From Pseudocercospora fijiensis CIRAD86 (taxonomy: Eukaryota; Ascomycota; Dothideomycetes; Mycosphaerellales; Mycosphaerellaceae), in the NCBI RefSeq assembly GCF_000340215.1, contig NW_006921532.1, positions 2,955,337 to 3,019,336 of the forward strand: 64,000 bases of DNA. The letters are read 5' to 3'. Within the stretch, counting starts at the first letter, position 1; each line of letters opens with the position of its first letter. The notes beneath the pieces are model-generated. The model was not told the DNA's origin and did not search any database. It saw nothing but the letters and a program-made list of their open reading frames with translations. The position numbers and the translations under genes are program-made. This document shows positions 32,880 to 43,719 of this stretch, piece after piece.

Positions 32880-33289
32880 GATAGACTACCATGGATTTGC
32901 TTCGTGTGTTATAGTTGCTTGGGCATGACAAGCCATAAGTACTGCGCTCACATGGACGAAGATTTCCAGCTTGCGCCATAACGCGATAGAAGCTCGAAAC
33001 TCTGCTGCGTTTCATTCTCGAGGAGTGCGACGAGTGGGCAAACTTTGGAAGGGTTGGCACCTCTTCTTTGTATCCGCTCCGGGTCCGCCGTTAAGTCGGG
33101 AAGCGTCAAACTCAAACGACCACATCGGTACCTGAAGAGCCCATACACGGCTTTTCGTGCCTTCTTTGACCGCGAAAGAACCTTGTCGCCATCGCACAAG
33201 AGTCTCGTCAAACAGCGCATCGGCCGACCGAACCGACAGATAGAGCTTAACAACCGCCTTGAGAGGCTAGAGGGTCTGCTTCAAGTGCC
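32880..33289. other. Intergenic, weak frames only
   Basis: Both strands have frames of about 100 codons here (32948-33253 minus, 33045-33362 plus) that overlap and show no recognisable domain. I do not call either. Confidence 0.4.
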
Positions 33290-33628
33290 GTTGCGGCGAG
33301 TGCGGCGCTCTGGACAGAGCAGATGTTTGGGGATATGGGTGTTGGAGGCGGCGGGAGTTTGATTGGTGGTGTGGCGGTTTTGTTGATGCCGATTTCGATT
33401 TTGTTTTATCGGTATGGAGAAGGCATTCGAGGGAAGAGTAAGTGGGCGCCGACGAAGTCTGTTGAGAGGGAGGTTGGGGACGAGAAGGAGTCGAGGGTGG
33501 GAGATGAGGAGAACGAAGAGGTTGAAGTAGAGCGTCGTGACGAAGAGAATGGTAGATCGCATCCTGGACGGGTTCAGAGGGTTCTGCATAACGGTCAAAC
33601 AGATGAGAATGTGGATAGAAAATCATAG
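33290..33628 (+). pseudogene. 3' remnant of an MFS (drug:H+ antiporter type) transporter gene
   Basis: The frame reads A-A-S-A-A-L-W-T-E-Q-M-F, then the GVGGGGSLIGG loop, then a hydrophobic helix ending FYRYG and the basic SKWAPT tail. This is the characteristic final helix of fungal DHA1-type MFS transporters. About 110 residues remain out of a usual 480-550. Sequence 5' of about 33290 is unrelated, so the first eleven helices are missing. An acidic Glu-rich tail ends at the stop. Truncation by rearrangement is the likeliest explanation. It is unlikely to transport anything. Confidence 0.72.
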
Positions 33629-33965
33629 TGTAGCATAGTGCAGCAGAGATGCGTGTATCTTGCGTACCAGTCCTAATCCATTGGCGCCGAACAAGGCAAA
33701 TCATGCGAACATAGTGCGGGCGTTGCAGTCTACGCACAACCTTCGCCTCGTGTCTGCGAACATTGCCGTCAGCTGCTTTCCAGGCTCAGCCCGAGAAGTG
33801 GCATAGCCGTCCCAGAGGTAGCGGACGCTAGAGGAACGACAAAAGACACCAGATGAATGACAGACCAAGGATAGCTTCACCATACTATACACCTCGTCCT
33901 CTCCTCCTTCAGATTTCTCGTGAACATGATAAGTTTCTCCCCTTCCTCCCTCCTTTTCTCCCCGC
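33629..33965. other. Intergenic, no supported gene
   Basis: About 340 bp. A C/T-rich stretch (33890-33965) lies just downstream of the DUF1772-like gene's stop. Nothing else is defined. Confidence 0.4.
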
Positions 33966-34605
33966 TCATGGACCAACCCAAAAGCTCTGCGCCGTACCCT
34001 CAGCAAAGCACCAGAGAGCCGGAAGATCCACCAAAAACAACCTCGCAGTATGAATTGTCAACCAGGTCTTCATTTCCTCTCTGTTCGCCTTATCCGCCTC
34101 TTCCTCGCTCTTAGCAGTTTTAGACGAAGCAATGATTCTCTGAACCGGGCCAGCGAGAAGTGGCAGGAATGCGAGATGACCTGCTGCCAAAACGGAGCCG
34201 GCGATGTACCATTGTGAGACGCTGCCGGTCTCGAGGGTCATGTGGGTTTTGAGCCACTACAGAAATTAGCTCATGTGAGGAGAGATATGGGAAGAAAGAA
34301 AGAGTCTTACGCGTGCTGCGAGACCGCCTCCGATTGTAGAGCTTAGAGCTAGACCTGCTTTTAGGAGACGACCGGACTTGATCTTGAGGCGCGTGTAAGC
34401 ATGCATGAGTCTGCGTTTATGGACGGTAAGACCCTACCAATGGCTCCCAGAATCTTGAGAGAGGTGTTCCGGCAATTGTCTGTCCCTCCTGCAAGAAGGA
34501 AAGGAAGACGGGATACTGGTAGAGAGACAGACCAACAGTCGCCGCAGTCGTGCAGAGTGGGAGGACGAGGCCGACATGGCCGGCATGAGGTCTGAGAGGT
34601 GCCAT
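33966..34605 (-). CDS. DUF1772-like small integral membrane protein
   Basis: Exons are 34605-34438, 34382-34311 and 34256-33966, with introns of 55 and 54 bp, all phase 0, giving 176 residues. Four hydrophobic segments are visible: about residues 10-35, 60-80 (GLALSSTIGGGLAA), 90-118 (IAGSVLAAGHLAFLPLLAGP) and the C-terminal LFLVDLPALW. This matches the four-helix DUF1772 layout, which includes anthrone oxygenases of aromatic polyketide pathways. The first intron's acceptor (CTCAAG) is the only one giving an in-frame product of normal intron length. An anthrone-oxygenase function is not implied, as no polyketide synthase is nearby. Family assignment is by topology and partial motif. Confidence 0.7.
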
Positions 34606-35090
34606 TGTCGTGTAACAGCGGTCAGTAGTTGAGACTATGTTTTGATAGCAGAGTCGAATGTGGAAAGAGAGAAAGCAATCAAGAGAGGTCGGAAGGTAGA
34701 CGAGTCTTCCTACCTTGGGTCCTACGAGGGGTCGTGACACGCACATCCGCACGACATCGAGCTTGTTTCCTCGTTGGCTGGATGTAGTGATGTACCCGAT
34801 TGCTTACCTCTTGGAACCTTAGAAGCGGGGAGGAGCTCGACTCGGAAGAGCAGGCGCAGGGGCCGGTGGAGAGAGTTTCGCGGCCCGCAGCACACGTGTG
34901 AGAAGCACAGCACAGCATGGGATACATCGATTCAGCTGGATCTGAATTTGTATTCTGTATTTGTTACATTATACTTTTCATGTCGCTCATCTCGCATGCT
35001 ACTCAAAGCAAAGGCTCCAAACTCATGAGCAGTGCCAAGCGTGTGAAATGGGACGCGCGTAGATCTCACAGGTCGGTGAGGGCTCTTCAC
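34606..35090. other. Intergenic region upstream of the DUF1772-like gene
   Basis: About 485 bp between two minus-strand genes, no supported gene. The promoter of the membrane-protein gene is expected at its left part. Confidence 0.45.
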
Positions 35091-36778
35091 CTAGCCCATC
35101 ACCATACCCTTAAGACCGGCCATGTCACCCTCCTTGGCTGCGATCTCGAAGTACGAGTAAATGATGCTGTGAAATGTTAGCAAGGGTCTGCCACAAAAAA
35201 GGTAATGGATACTCACGTGACAGCCATGAGGATACCAGTACCGCTTCCGAGAGCGCCCATGAGATCGCTGACGATAGACAAGGCACCAATGCAAGCTCCA
35301 CCGAAAGCAGCGGCAGTTGGAATGACACGCTTGAGCTCACGGTACATGCTCTCGTCACGGTGACCAGCCATCACTAGACCCTGCTCCTTCAACTGCTTAG
35401 CAACATCGCGTGGGCTGGATCCAGAGACCTCGATCCAGGTCTTGCTGAAGGCAGCACAGGCAACCAGCATGTAGACAGTGAACACAGCAGTATGGATAGG
35501 GTCCAAGAGAGCATCGGTAAGGTTGAGAGGGGGGCTCATGTAGTAGACAAGTCCACTAGCTGGAACGACTTGAGCAGTGCCTTCGCGAGCCTCCCAAACA
35601 CCGAGGAGCTTGACGAGCAGGTTCTCTGGAAGCTTGTTGTAGAGCATCTGCGAGACCAAGAAAATATTGGAGGAGAGAGCAGACTGGAGCATGATTGGCA
35701 TGTTCGAAGTGTAGAAGAGGCGGACTGGGTATGAGCCGCGCATGCCACGCTGGCGGGAAGACTTGACTGGAATCTCGACTCGGAATCCCTGGAGATAGAT
35801 GACTGCGCTGAAGACCAGGATGGTGGACAGCAAGCTCATGATGTTGGGCAAGTTCTGGCGGTAGAAGGCCTCACGAAGTGCCAGTTGCTTGTTTGGCCAG
35901 GTGATCAGGAGGTGGACCAGAGCAATGATGGCGCCCTCGAACTCTGGGCCACGACCAGTATTGACAGTCGTTGGCGAGAAAGCTCTCCACACGATGGACT
36001 CGCAGATGTTGGTCGCAATGAAGAGGGAGATACCACTGCCAAGACCGTAGCCCTTTTGGAGCAGCTCGTCAAGGAGAATGACGATGAGGGCAGCGGTGAG
36101 GAGCTGGACGACAAGGAGGACGCAGATACCAGCACCAAGGTCGACGGGACGACCGTAGAGACCAGTGAGCACGTACACACAGGCCTGACCGAAGGAGAGG
36201 ATGATGGCGAGAAGCTTTTGCGCGGTCTGGTAGAGTTCGCGGTCGGATTTCAGGTCGAGGTTGACATCGATGAGGTGGGTACCAGCAAGGAGCTGGAAGA
36301 CCATGCCAGACGAGATAATGGGCGTGATACCCAACTCCATAAGTGTTCCACGATTACTGGCCATCATCATACGAAGCCAGTACAGTGGGTCGGAAGTGTC
36401 TGTCTATTGTCAATATTTCCTCCTCCTTTGCGGTATGCTTGCTCGTGCTCACCAGAGGAGACAATGCCGTACAACGGCATCTGGCTCATGACCAAGAAAA
36501 TGACTAATGTGACACTCGTCCATATTATCCTTTGATTGAAGGCGACTTTGGTCTCTGGGACTTGCACTTCGGGGATGAGGGGTGTGAATGGCTTCACGAG
36601 GTCGAGGAATCGGACTGGAAAAGAGAGCCGTTAGCCGTTGAAATGATGGAAACGCGCCTGCGATGGACGTAGTTGCGGTCGTCGCTAGTCGCATGTGTAG
36701 GCACACGCGAACACGCGACACGATGCTGTTTGTGGTGGTGCGAGTAGGGGTAAGTAAATTCGACATACGGCCAGACAT
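35091..36778 (-). CDS. sec61: Protein translocon alpha subunit, SEC61
   Basis: The channel-forming ten-helix subunit of the ER translocon. Exons are 36778-36769 (only 10 nt), 36614-36453, 36399-35217 and 35166-35091. Introns are 154, 53 and 50 bp, and all phases agree, giving 476 residues, the family's normal length. The 10-nt first exon encodes M-S-G plus one base and restores the canonical start [15 protein letters not shown]. Hallmarks include [22 protein letters not shown], the KSSRQRG cytosolic loop and the C-terminal [19 protein letters not shown]. The sequence looks fully intact. A long antisense frame at 35885-36535 is a shadow. The long first intron with a tiny first exon suggests regulation from the 5' region, but that is inference. 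Confidence 0.97.
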
Positions 36779-37696
36779 GATGTCGAAAAGGGTCGGGAGC
36801 TATTCACACTCCCTTGGTTCGATTGAGTGTCGCTCTGCGCGTCGAACCGTCAATGAAGAACAATGCAAAAATGGAATGAGTGTTGTATGCTGGAGGGTTG
36901 TGAACAGCGCAGCGCAGCACAGCAGCGTACTGTCCAGAGCTTCATCAGAATTCAAAGGGAACAAGCTGGCCTTCTCGGCCACTCCCGCGCGAGTCATTGC
37001 CGAGCTCGGCTTCCACCACCAGCCGACCAGCGAGCCAGCCATTGCCTTCTGGCATGACATATTCACAACTATCACAATCACAGCATGCACGAGATTAATG
37101 TGAAGCGAGGCGGTTAATTGAAGCACTTCTTCCAAGTCTTTCTGACCATTCCATGCCACAGACATCCATCTGTACAGCTAGCTGTGTCCGTCAAACAGTA
37201 TCGCGCCATGCCCGGCACATCAATGAACGCTTCAAGAAATATCCCAAGAATTCCTTCCCCTCTTGTACACCACAACGCCACCCAGTGCACTTTCATGCTG
37301 TTAGTCTTTGTGCTTCCTCTGGTCAAAGAGTGCATGTCCTACATCCCTTCCTCCATACCCACGTTTTTCCACCACGGCTTCTCGCCAGAATCCGGACGAT
37401 TGATTACACTCTCTGCATCACCCACCTGCCTTCTAGCAGATATCGCTCGATTGCTGAGATCCAGCATTGAACTGTTGCTCTTCAACTTTTTGCTTGCTCT
37501 TGCACCGAGCGTCAACCCTGCGATGCGGTCGCCTCCTACATATGATCCGACCTGGCTTCCGCCGCGCGCCAATCCCTGAGATGAGCGCGAATCCTGCGCC
37601 ATGTTTCCCTTCCACTCATCCCTCTGCGTTCCAGTTAGCCAAGAGCCGGCCGGCCATTCAATACTCGCGATTTCGACTTACCATGACTGGTCGTTG
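36779..37696. other. Intergenic between SEC61 start and PDK stop
   Basis: About 920 bp. The SEC61 promoter must lie at its left end. A plus-strand frame at 37118-37579 (153 codons) is Pro/Ser/Leu-rich without a recognisable domain. Its 3' end lies next to the PDK stop, and I do not call it. Confidence 0.4.
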
Positions 37697-39249
37697 TCAC
37701 TGCAAGGGTTCCGAACTTGAACTCAATCTGTTCAGGTGCAGGTATACATCCGTGCCATAGCCCTCCATGGAGATGAGCTTCAAGTCACCTCCGAAATATC
37801 TCGCATACAATCTTGAGATTGGAAGTCCGTATCCAAATCCAGCCATAGGCGCTTTGAAGTCACTTTGGTTGAAATCCGGATCCAAGTTCGGCGTTTGGTC
37901 GACAGTTGTGTACATATATGTCCACACGAGCGGGATAGAACTTCTTGGAATTCCTCCTCCTGCATCGCTGATCTTTATCGTGATATCCTCTCTGCCTTCG
38001 GAGACAATCACTTGTGTTTCCGGAAACTCCTCTTTATCCTGGCCGTGAGTTTCCACAACAGCTCGCAGACTGTTCTTGAGCGTCTCGAATAACATATGCG
38101 ACAAATGGCCAGGAACGTACATAAAGTTCAGGTCATTCGGACATACCAATCGAACTTTAGGCGCATCGAAAAGTCCGTAGTGATCTTCACATACAAATCT
38201 CGCATTCTCGATTGCCTCTTGCGCTAGCTCTTTCACGTTGGTCTTCGTGCAGATGATACCCACATAGTTCGGATCTCCATGAGAGCGTTGGTCGGTCAAG
38301 GCAATATGCTGTCCGATTAACATGCGGATTCCTATTCGCGACATGTAGAATCGGTCCAGAAATGCCTGAATGTTGTGGTCGATCTGCATTCGTTGTCGTT
38401 TCCGCTTATATTCGAGGATGCCCTGCGCGATCGTCGTCACCACACTGTCGTGTCGCCGTTTGATCTTTTCGAGTGTTTTAGCAAATTGCGTATTGTAGTC
38501 GTTTAATTCCGGAGGCCAGTCGCCATCATCTGCAGCTGCAAAGTACCGCCGTGTTGCTGCAAGCTTCCGTCCATTTCCGTTGCCGTTCTGAACTCCATTC
38601 TCCTTGTCTTCGTTGAGCTTCATCTTAGCGTCAGATTTGTATTGGCCTGGCTTGACGCTTGGATTCGTCGTCGTCTCGCTCAAGATTCGGGATGCCTTCC
38701 CATTGCTTTTTGCTGGCTTAATGAGACGCTCTCTGACCTCGGATGTCAGACTCGGCTTGGGTAGTGTGATGATTTCCTGGAGGCCAAGATGTTAACACAC
38801 AACTGTATTCAGCTTGCTGCCGAGTTGTAGATGATACGCCCTTACCTCAAATGACTGCGCATACCAGTTCTGCACCTTCTTGATGCTCTCCATCTCATTG
38901 AGGCCATCTGGAAGATCTCCAAGCTCTTGGACTCTATGTGCTAATCGGATAGGCAGCTCTTCGGAAAGGAATTGCGACGCTCGAAATAGGGTGCCTGCAA
39001 TGCTCGAATGCTTAGCTACTAGCTCCTCGGTCCCCGGCTGGTTGGTATGGAGTGATGATACCGGTCGAGGGATTGCTCCCAAACTGCACCATCTGCCTCA
39101 AGCTCACGCCTGTCGCCGGAAAGTTCGAGTAATGCTTGATCGTCTCCAGCAGCTGGGCTTCACACAGAGAAGAGCAGTCAGCGACGTCATTTCGAAACAA
39201 TTGATCCATGCTTCGCAGGACAATACTGACTCGACATCTTCCACGACAT
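37697..39249 (-). CDS. Mitochondrial pyruvate dehydrogenase kinase family protein
   Basis: A histidine-kinase-fold serine kinase that phosphorylates and inactivates the E1-alpha subunit of the pyruvate (or branched-chain keto acid) dehydrogenase complex. Exons are 39249-39231, 39157-39062, 38994-38846 and 38776-37697, with introns of 73, 67 and 69 bp, giving 447 residues. The 19-nt first exon gives MSWKMST and leads into QLLETIKHYSNFPATGVSLR, as in homologues. ATP-site motifs are intact: N-box E319-x3-N323, G1 DAGGG (359-363) and G2 GFGYG (401-405). The end LNRLSSSSEPLQ is typical. Residues about 95-165 form a hydrophilic insert with an N-G repeat, longer than in animal PDKs. No separate import signal is obvious. 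Confidence 0.93.
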
Positions 39250-39985
39250 GCTGGGCGATTGTGAGGCCCTGAGGCCGGCGAATTGGTAGAGGGCGACAAC
39301 GTGGTGGTCGTGTGGTCAAAGACGACCGGAGATGTCGCGTGTGCTGTGACTGTGTCGGTCGATACTACTGTGACTCTCACGAGACTTCCCAGTAGGCTAG
39401 CCTGGAGAGCTTTCGGGCGACAGGCTGGAACGTGTGGGGACGAGCAAGGTCACGTCGTGCTCTAAAAGCGCTGCCGCGACCGCTGCCACCTTTTTCACTG
39501 CCGAGGCTACCCAGAACAACAGCAGCGAAAGACGCTCAGGGATGCGAAATGACCTACCAAACTCATCATCGCTAGCTGCAAGGTAGTAATGCACTCATAG
39601 CAATGCCATCGGGGAGAATCGGCTGAGGAGAAGGTAAGCTACACTCTACTGCCACTTTCATTGGACCCGACCCGACCCTGGTGGCTTTCACATGTCTGGA
39701 CCTTGTCGCCGCACTCGTGTAGACATCATCCCGAGCCTCTCCTCGACTTCACCTGCTTTGGCATACTTTGACCAGATACGAGAGTGATCGACATTACCGG
39801 CGAGCCGATGGTCTTGCCGCCTCGAGACGGAGGAGCCTCAAAGCTGGTCCAACCACATGAACACCTGTGAATGCTTACTGCTTTTGGAAACCAAGCTGTT
39901 GCTTCTAGGCCCTTGATTCTCTATGCCGTCTATTATCTCTCTTCTAACCCATTTTCCGATCTATGTCTACGCTCTTTAGCACGAC
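39250..39985. other. Intergenic region upstream of the PDK-family gene
   Basis: About 735 bp, no supported gene. The PDK promoter lies at its left part. A 65-codon minus-strand frame at 39397-39594 has no support. Confidence 0.45.
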
Positions 39986-41363
39986 TCAATCATCACTGTC
40001 AGCATACACAACTTCTAGTATGCTGTAAGCACTCTCGTCAATCTCTCTAATATCAGCAATTTTCAACCCTTCGTCTGCGGCGCTCATCAGTGCCTCCCAC
40101 TCTTCCCTATTTCTCTCTGCACCATTACCCATCTCCAAAGCATGAAGATCTCTATGTCGAGCAGCCTTCGCATCCTCTGCATCCCAGGGTTCTAAACCAA
40201 AAGAACACGAAGGCAGGACTCGATCCACGATCAAGCACTTCGCTCCCTGGCCGGCACCGTGCAAGACTTCTGCGACATTGCTCAAAACGATCTTCGCCTC
40301 CTCTTCTGAGCACTTCCCCAAGACATTCCGCAACAGATACAGCTGCGCACCAAATTGATGCACCTCATCCAGCATCGACCCATCCTCACCAAAGATATCG
40401 CTTCCAACAAAGTACACCTTTCTCTCCAAATCCTCCGGCAAACTCTCCCTTCCATCATCAATCCTCGCTTCCGAATCAACAACCATGATGCGCAGTCCCG
40501 GAAATGTATTCGCAAGCGCAATAGCAGTCTCGCCCTTCGAACCACCAACATCCACAACCCTCTTAACCTTCTCCCAAGAAAACGCTTTCATCAAACATTC
40601 CTCCTCGACCCCCTCATCAGGTCTCGCAGCCGAGAACACCGCCCTTCTCTCTTCCATCACATCCTGCTCATAAAACTCCCCAACCTCCAAATCTGTCTCG
40701 TTCGCAACCTGAAAAGCAGCCCGATTCCTCCTCCCATCACTCATCGACCACTTCTCATGCGCTTCAACAAGATTCACAGCAACGGATAAACCCTCTTCGA
40801 CCTCGAAATCGATCTCAGCTCTCAACTCAGCATCCGTAACCAGAATAGCCGAGTAAGCAGTGTGAGCTACCACATCACCCGAAGGCTCATGGAAAATGTG
40901 ATTCGTAATTGCATACTTGACAATCCTCCTCAGGATATTCTCATCAACCTCACGTTTCTTCGCAAGCTCGGAATACGTGATTGATTCTCCTCGGCCAAGA
41001 GGTATAGCTTCAGGGATTTTGAAATGTATGAGCCAGCGGAGGGTTGTGGAGTCGTGATACTGCACAAAATATATCAAAAAATGTCTTGCGCAGAGGAGGA
41101 GGTTGATGATAACCTACGCTTCTCGCCAAGCTCCTCACATATCGTTCCGGTCCAGCAGCCAAATCCTGCACAGCTTTGGCAGCAGCTTGGAGACGCTTCC
41201 TACTAGCTTCGATCTCGGGGGGTAATTCGTCGAATTCGGTGAAGCCTCCTTGTTTGAAATCTGGTTGGTAGTAGCCATTTTCGTTGAAGAATGTTGTTAG
41301 ACGCTGTGCTTCTTGGGTGACTTGAACTGCCAAGGTCTCGAAGATGCCGAGGTTTTCTGTCAT
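39986..41363 (-). CDS. O-methyltransferase-like protein with an altered active site
   Basis: Resembles fungal SAM-dependent O-methyltransferases of natural-product pathways. Exons 41363-41118 and 41059-39986 flank a 58-bp intron, giving 439 residues. The donor could instead lie about 30 bp upstream, also in frame. An N-terminal winged-helix dimerisation region (about 85-150) precedes the SAM loop VVDVGGSKGE (250-259), which is intact. The acidic DIF follows near 303. The usual catalytic block is L-R-N-V-L-H-D-W. Here residues 324-332 read LRNVLGKCS, so the His base is Gly330. It may be inactive, a regulator (AflS-like proteins are OMT-like), or use another chemistry. The final R-x-x-D-L and G-x-x-R region is present. 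No biosynthetic core gene is adjacent. Confidence 0.83.
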
Positions 41364-41632
41364 GGTGGAGGTGGTCAATGTATTTCGATATGGAATACCT
41401 AGCTCTCAACAATAACAGGAGATGTGGCTTGTCTTGACCACCTGGCACTGACGTACGTGGGGTAACAGCCCGCTTTACGCCTCTCTGGAATGCGGCTGGT
41501 AGCTTGGTGAGATGGTTGGTGTTTCAGGTGCTAATGTACAACTTTTCTCTTCTCACATGGTCGCTGTGAAGTTTATACATACATATCTCTTGAACATTGA
41601 CACGGTGAGTGGAGCTCTTTACTGATGTTCTT
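41364..41632. other. Short intergenic region
   Basis: About 270 bp between the OMT-like start and the PheRS stop. No gene is visible. Confidence 0.5.
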
Positions 41633-43389
41633 TCATCTCAGCTCAACACCAAATCTGTTCACGAGCTCAGAGCGGATCTGTTCATGGAGGCTATTCGCTT
41701 CTTCATTCGTAAGTGTCTTCTCAAGACTGCGATATGTGACTCGGTAGCAAAGACTCTTGCGTCCCGTCTTTGGATGCGTAAAATCATCGATAAGTGCCAC
41801 GTCCTCGACACTGTTGCCAGCCGTGTTGCGGACAACCTCCATTAGGTCGTTCTCGTGGAACACTGGCGTTTCTGTGGTCAAAGGTGGTTCAGTGGGCTGA
41901 CCTCCAGCAGGCGAAGGTGCAGATGAGACTGTTGCTGGAGTTTCTGTGACAACCGGACCGGTTTTGGGCAGCCAGAACGCAACATCTCTAGGCGCGGCCG
42001 GATACTTGCTGAATGGCTGAAAACGGCGAGTTGGCTTCGATTCGTCGAATTGTCCAAGGAAGCGTTGATCGTTGCTCCAGAAAAGCCTGATATCTGGTAT
42101 CCCAAATAGCAGCATCGCGATTCGTTCAAGGCCAATGCCGAAGGCCCAGCCGACTCTGGACGAGACATCTGCCCTGTTCAGAAGCGGCTGATCGATCACA
42201 CCACAACCAAGAACTTCCAACCAGTCGCCACGCCACCAGACTTCCATTTCCCACGAAGGAGAGGTATGCGGGAAGAATGCCTCGACCCAACGTACCTTCA
42301 GAGGCTCCTTCTCTCCCTCAACATCGTTGCCAGATGCAGCTAGAGCCTTGTCTGCTTCTGAGAATATAGCAACGACCATGTTCTCTAGCGAACGCTTCAG
42401 GTGTTTGGCTACAGCTTCAGCTTCTTCTGGCGAGTGAAAGTCGGTCTGAAGCGGATTTCGCACAGGATCAAATGTTGGGTTAGGGTCGTCCACAGCAAGA
42501 TCATGCTTAGGAATTCCCTCAATGTCTTTCAGGATCTGATTCGTGAGGGCCTTGCTATTAGCAAAGTCATTTCGATCCCATGTTAACGCTCCCTCCATCT
42601 GATGGAAAACTGGATAATGGCTTCGGTCGACCGCGTCTCGACGGTACACATCTGCTGAAATAGTGTACCCCGGACTGGTATTGGCACGAAAGACATCGAC
42701 CTCATGCGCACTGGTATGTGTTCGCAGAACAGTGTCTTTGTTCACGTAGTAAGTGTCTGTTCTACTCCGTCCAGGATGGTCTGCTGCAAACCCTAGGGAA
42801 TCGAAGTTCTGCTTGACGGTTACCACCGGGGTCAATTCGTTATGGTTTTGAAAATCAGGGAACCGCGATTCTATGAGTTTCCTGGTGATCGAGAGGGGAT
42901 GATTGGGCTGGACATGCAGTTTCCGTCCATAATTAGACAATATCGACGAAGGCACATTGGTCCAGTCGTCTGTAGGATACTGTTTCCCTCCAATGGTCAA
43001 CGTCTGTGGTCTTGCATCTACACCAATTGGTCATTAGTCTGTGAGTCTAGACATTGAGCTGAGTCTTGTGAATGTGGAGTTTATTCCCGCCAGTCAAGAT
43101 GTGCAAAGTAAGCCTGGAGCGAGCTCCGGGCCGCACTATCCACTATGCTTGTAAGTGAAGAAGTTGCGACATCGCTGACTGCGGCTTCGAAGACTGAATG
43201 CCGAGCGGTGAATAATGCACCATTGCCGCGAGATCAGAAGGAAGTGCCGACAGAGATGTGGTATTGGAGTGAGAAAGGCAACTGACCAGTAGATGCATAG
43301 CTCCGGCAGCAAGCAATGGGTGCTCTAAGCAGAGACCGTATACCAACCGGCAGCGCCAGAAGTGAGGCCGATGAGCCGAACTTGCCCAT
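41633..43389 (-). CDS. msf1: Mitochondrial phenylalanyl-tRNA synthetase
   Basis: The monomeric organellar PheRS charges mitochondrial tRNA-Phe. Exons 43389-43287 and 43017-41633 flank a 269-bp intron, long for this window, with phase 1 at both ends. The product has 495 residues. The N-terminus MGKFGSSASLLALP...IRSLLRAPIACCRSYAS is a mitochondrial import signal. The class II core is evident: HTSAHEVDVFRA, YRRDAVDRSHYPVFHQMEG (motif 2), the motif 3 helix FGIGLERIAMLLFGIPDIR, and the C-terminal anticodon-binding (FDX-ACB) domain beginning FSKYPAAPRDVAFWLP. A hydrophilic Pro/Thr-rich insert follows that strand. The first intron's GTCAGT donor is weaker than most here, so the exon 1 boundary is slightly uncertain. 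Confidence 0.93.
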
Positions 43390-43719
43390 CGTTTCAGCCT
43401 TCACTACATGTACCTCATTGAAGATGCAATCAGATGAAGTTGATTATTGCCAGAAAAGAACAGTGCTGTCCTGACGAGCACAATCCGTTGCTGCTCAAGA
43501 GAAGCACCTCCGATCATCACCGACCCAATCGCTTACCGCAAATCCCTGCAAAGCAACGTGCCGCCGCTCGCCCAGGAACCGGGCCTGTTGCCGTTGCCGA
43601 CCATTGATTTCCAGTTATTCCCGGCTCAATCAAATATCACATACCATTCCCGCAACACCTGCTCGCTCCGTCTCGTCATCTCCCCTCGCGCCCTTCCATG
43701 GAGCGATGACCCTACGGAT
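43390..43719. promoter_or_regulatory. Shared divergent promoter region, PheRS / dicarboxylate carrier
   Basis: 330 bp between divergent starts of two mitochondrial-protein genes. No specific site was identified. Confidence 0.4.

Noticed and set aside
33267..33737. 156-codon minus-strand frame
   Set aside because: Antisense to the MFS remnant. Its Pro/Ser/His-rich composition mirrors the Gly/Glu-rich plus-strand tail.
35885..36535. 216-codon plus-strand open frame
   Set aside because: Exactly antisense to conserved SEC61 exons. Its Glu/Asp/Gly-rich composition is the usual mirror of a membrane-protein gene.
37118..37579. 153-codon plus-strand frame
   Set aside because: Low-complexity Pro/Ser/Leu composition, no recognisable domain and no promoter or splice context. 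The left half overlaps the presumed SEC61 upstream region.
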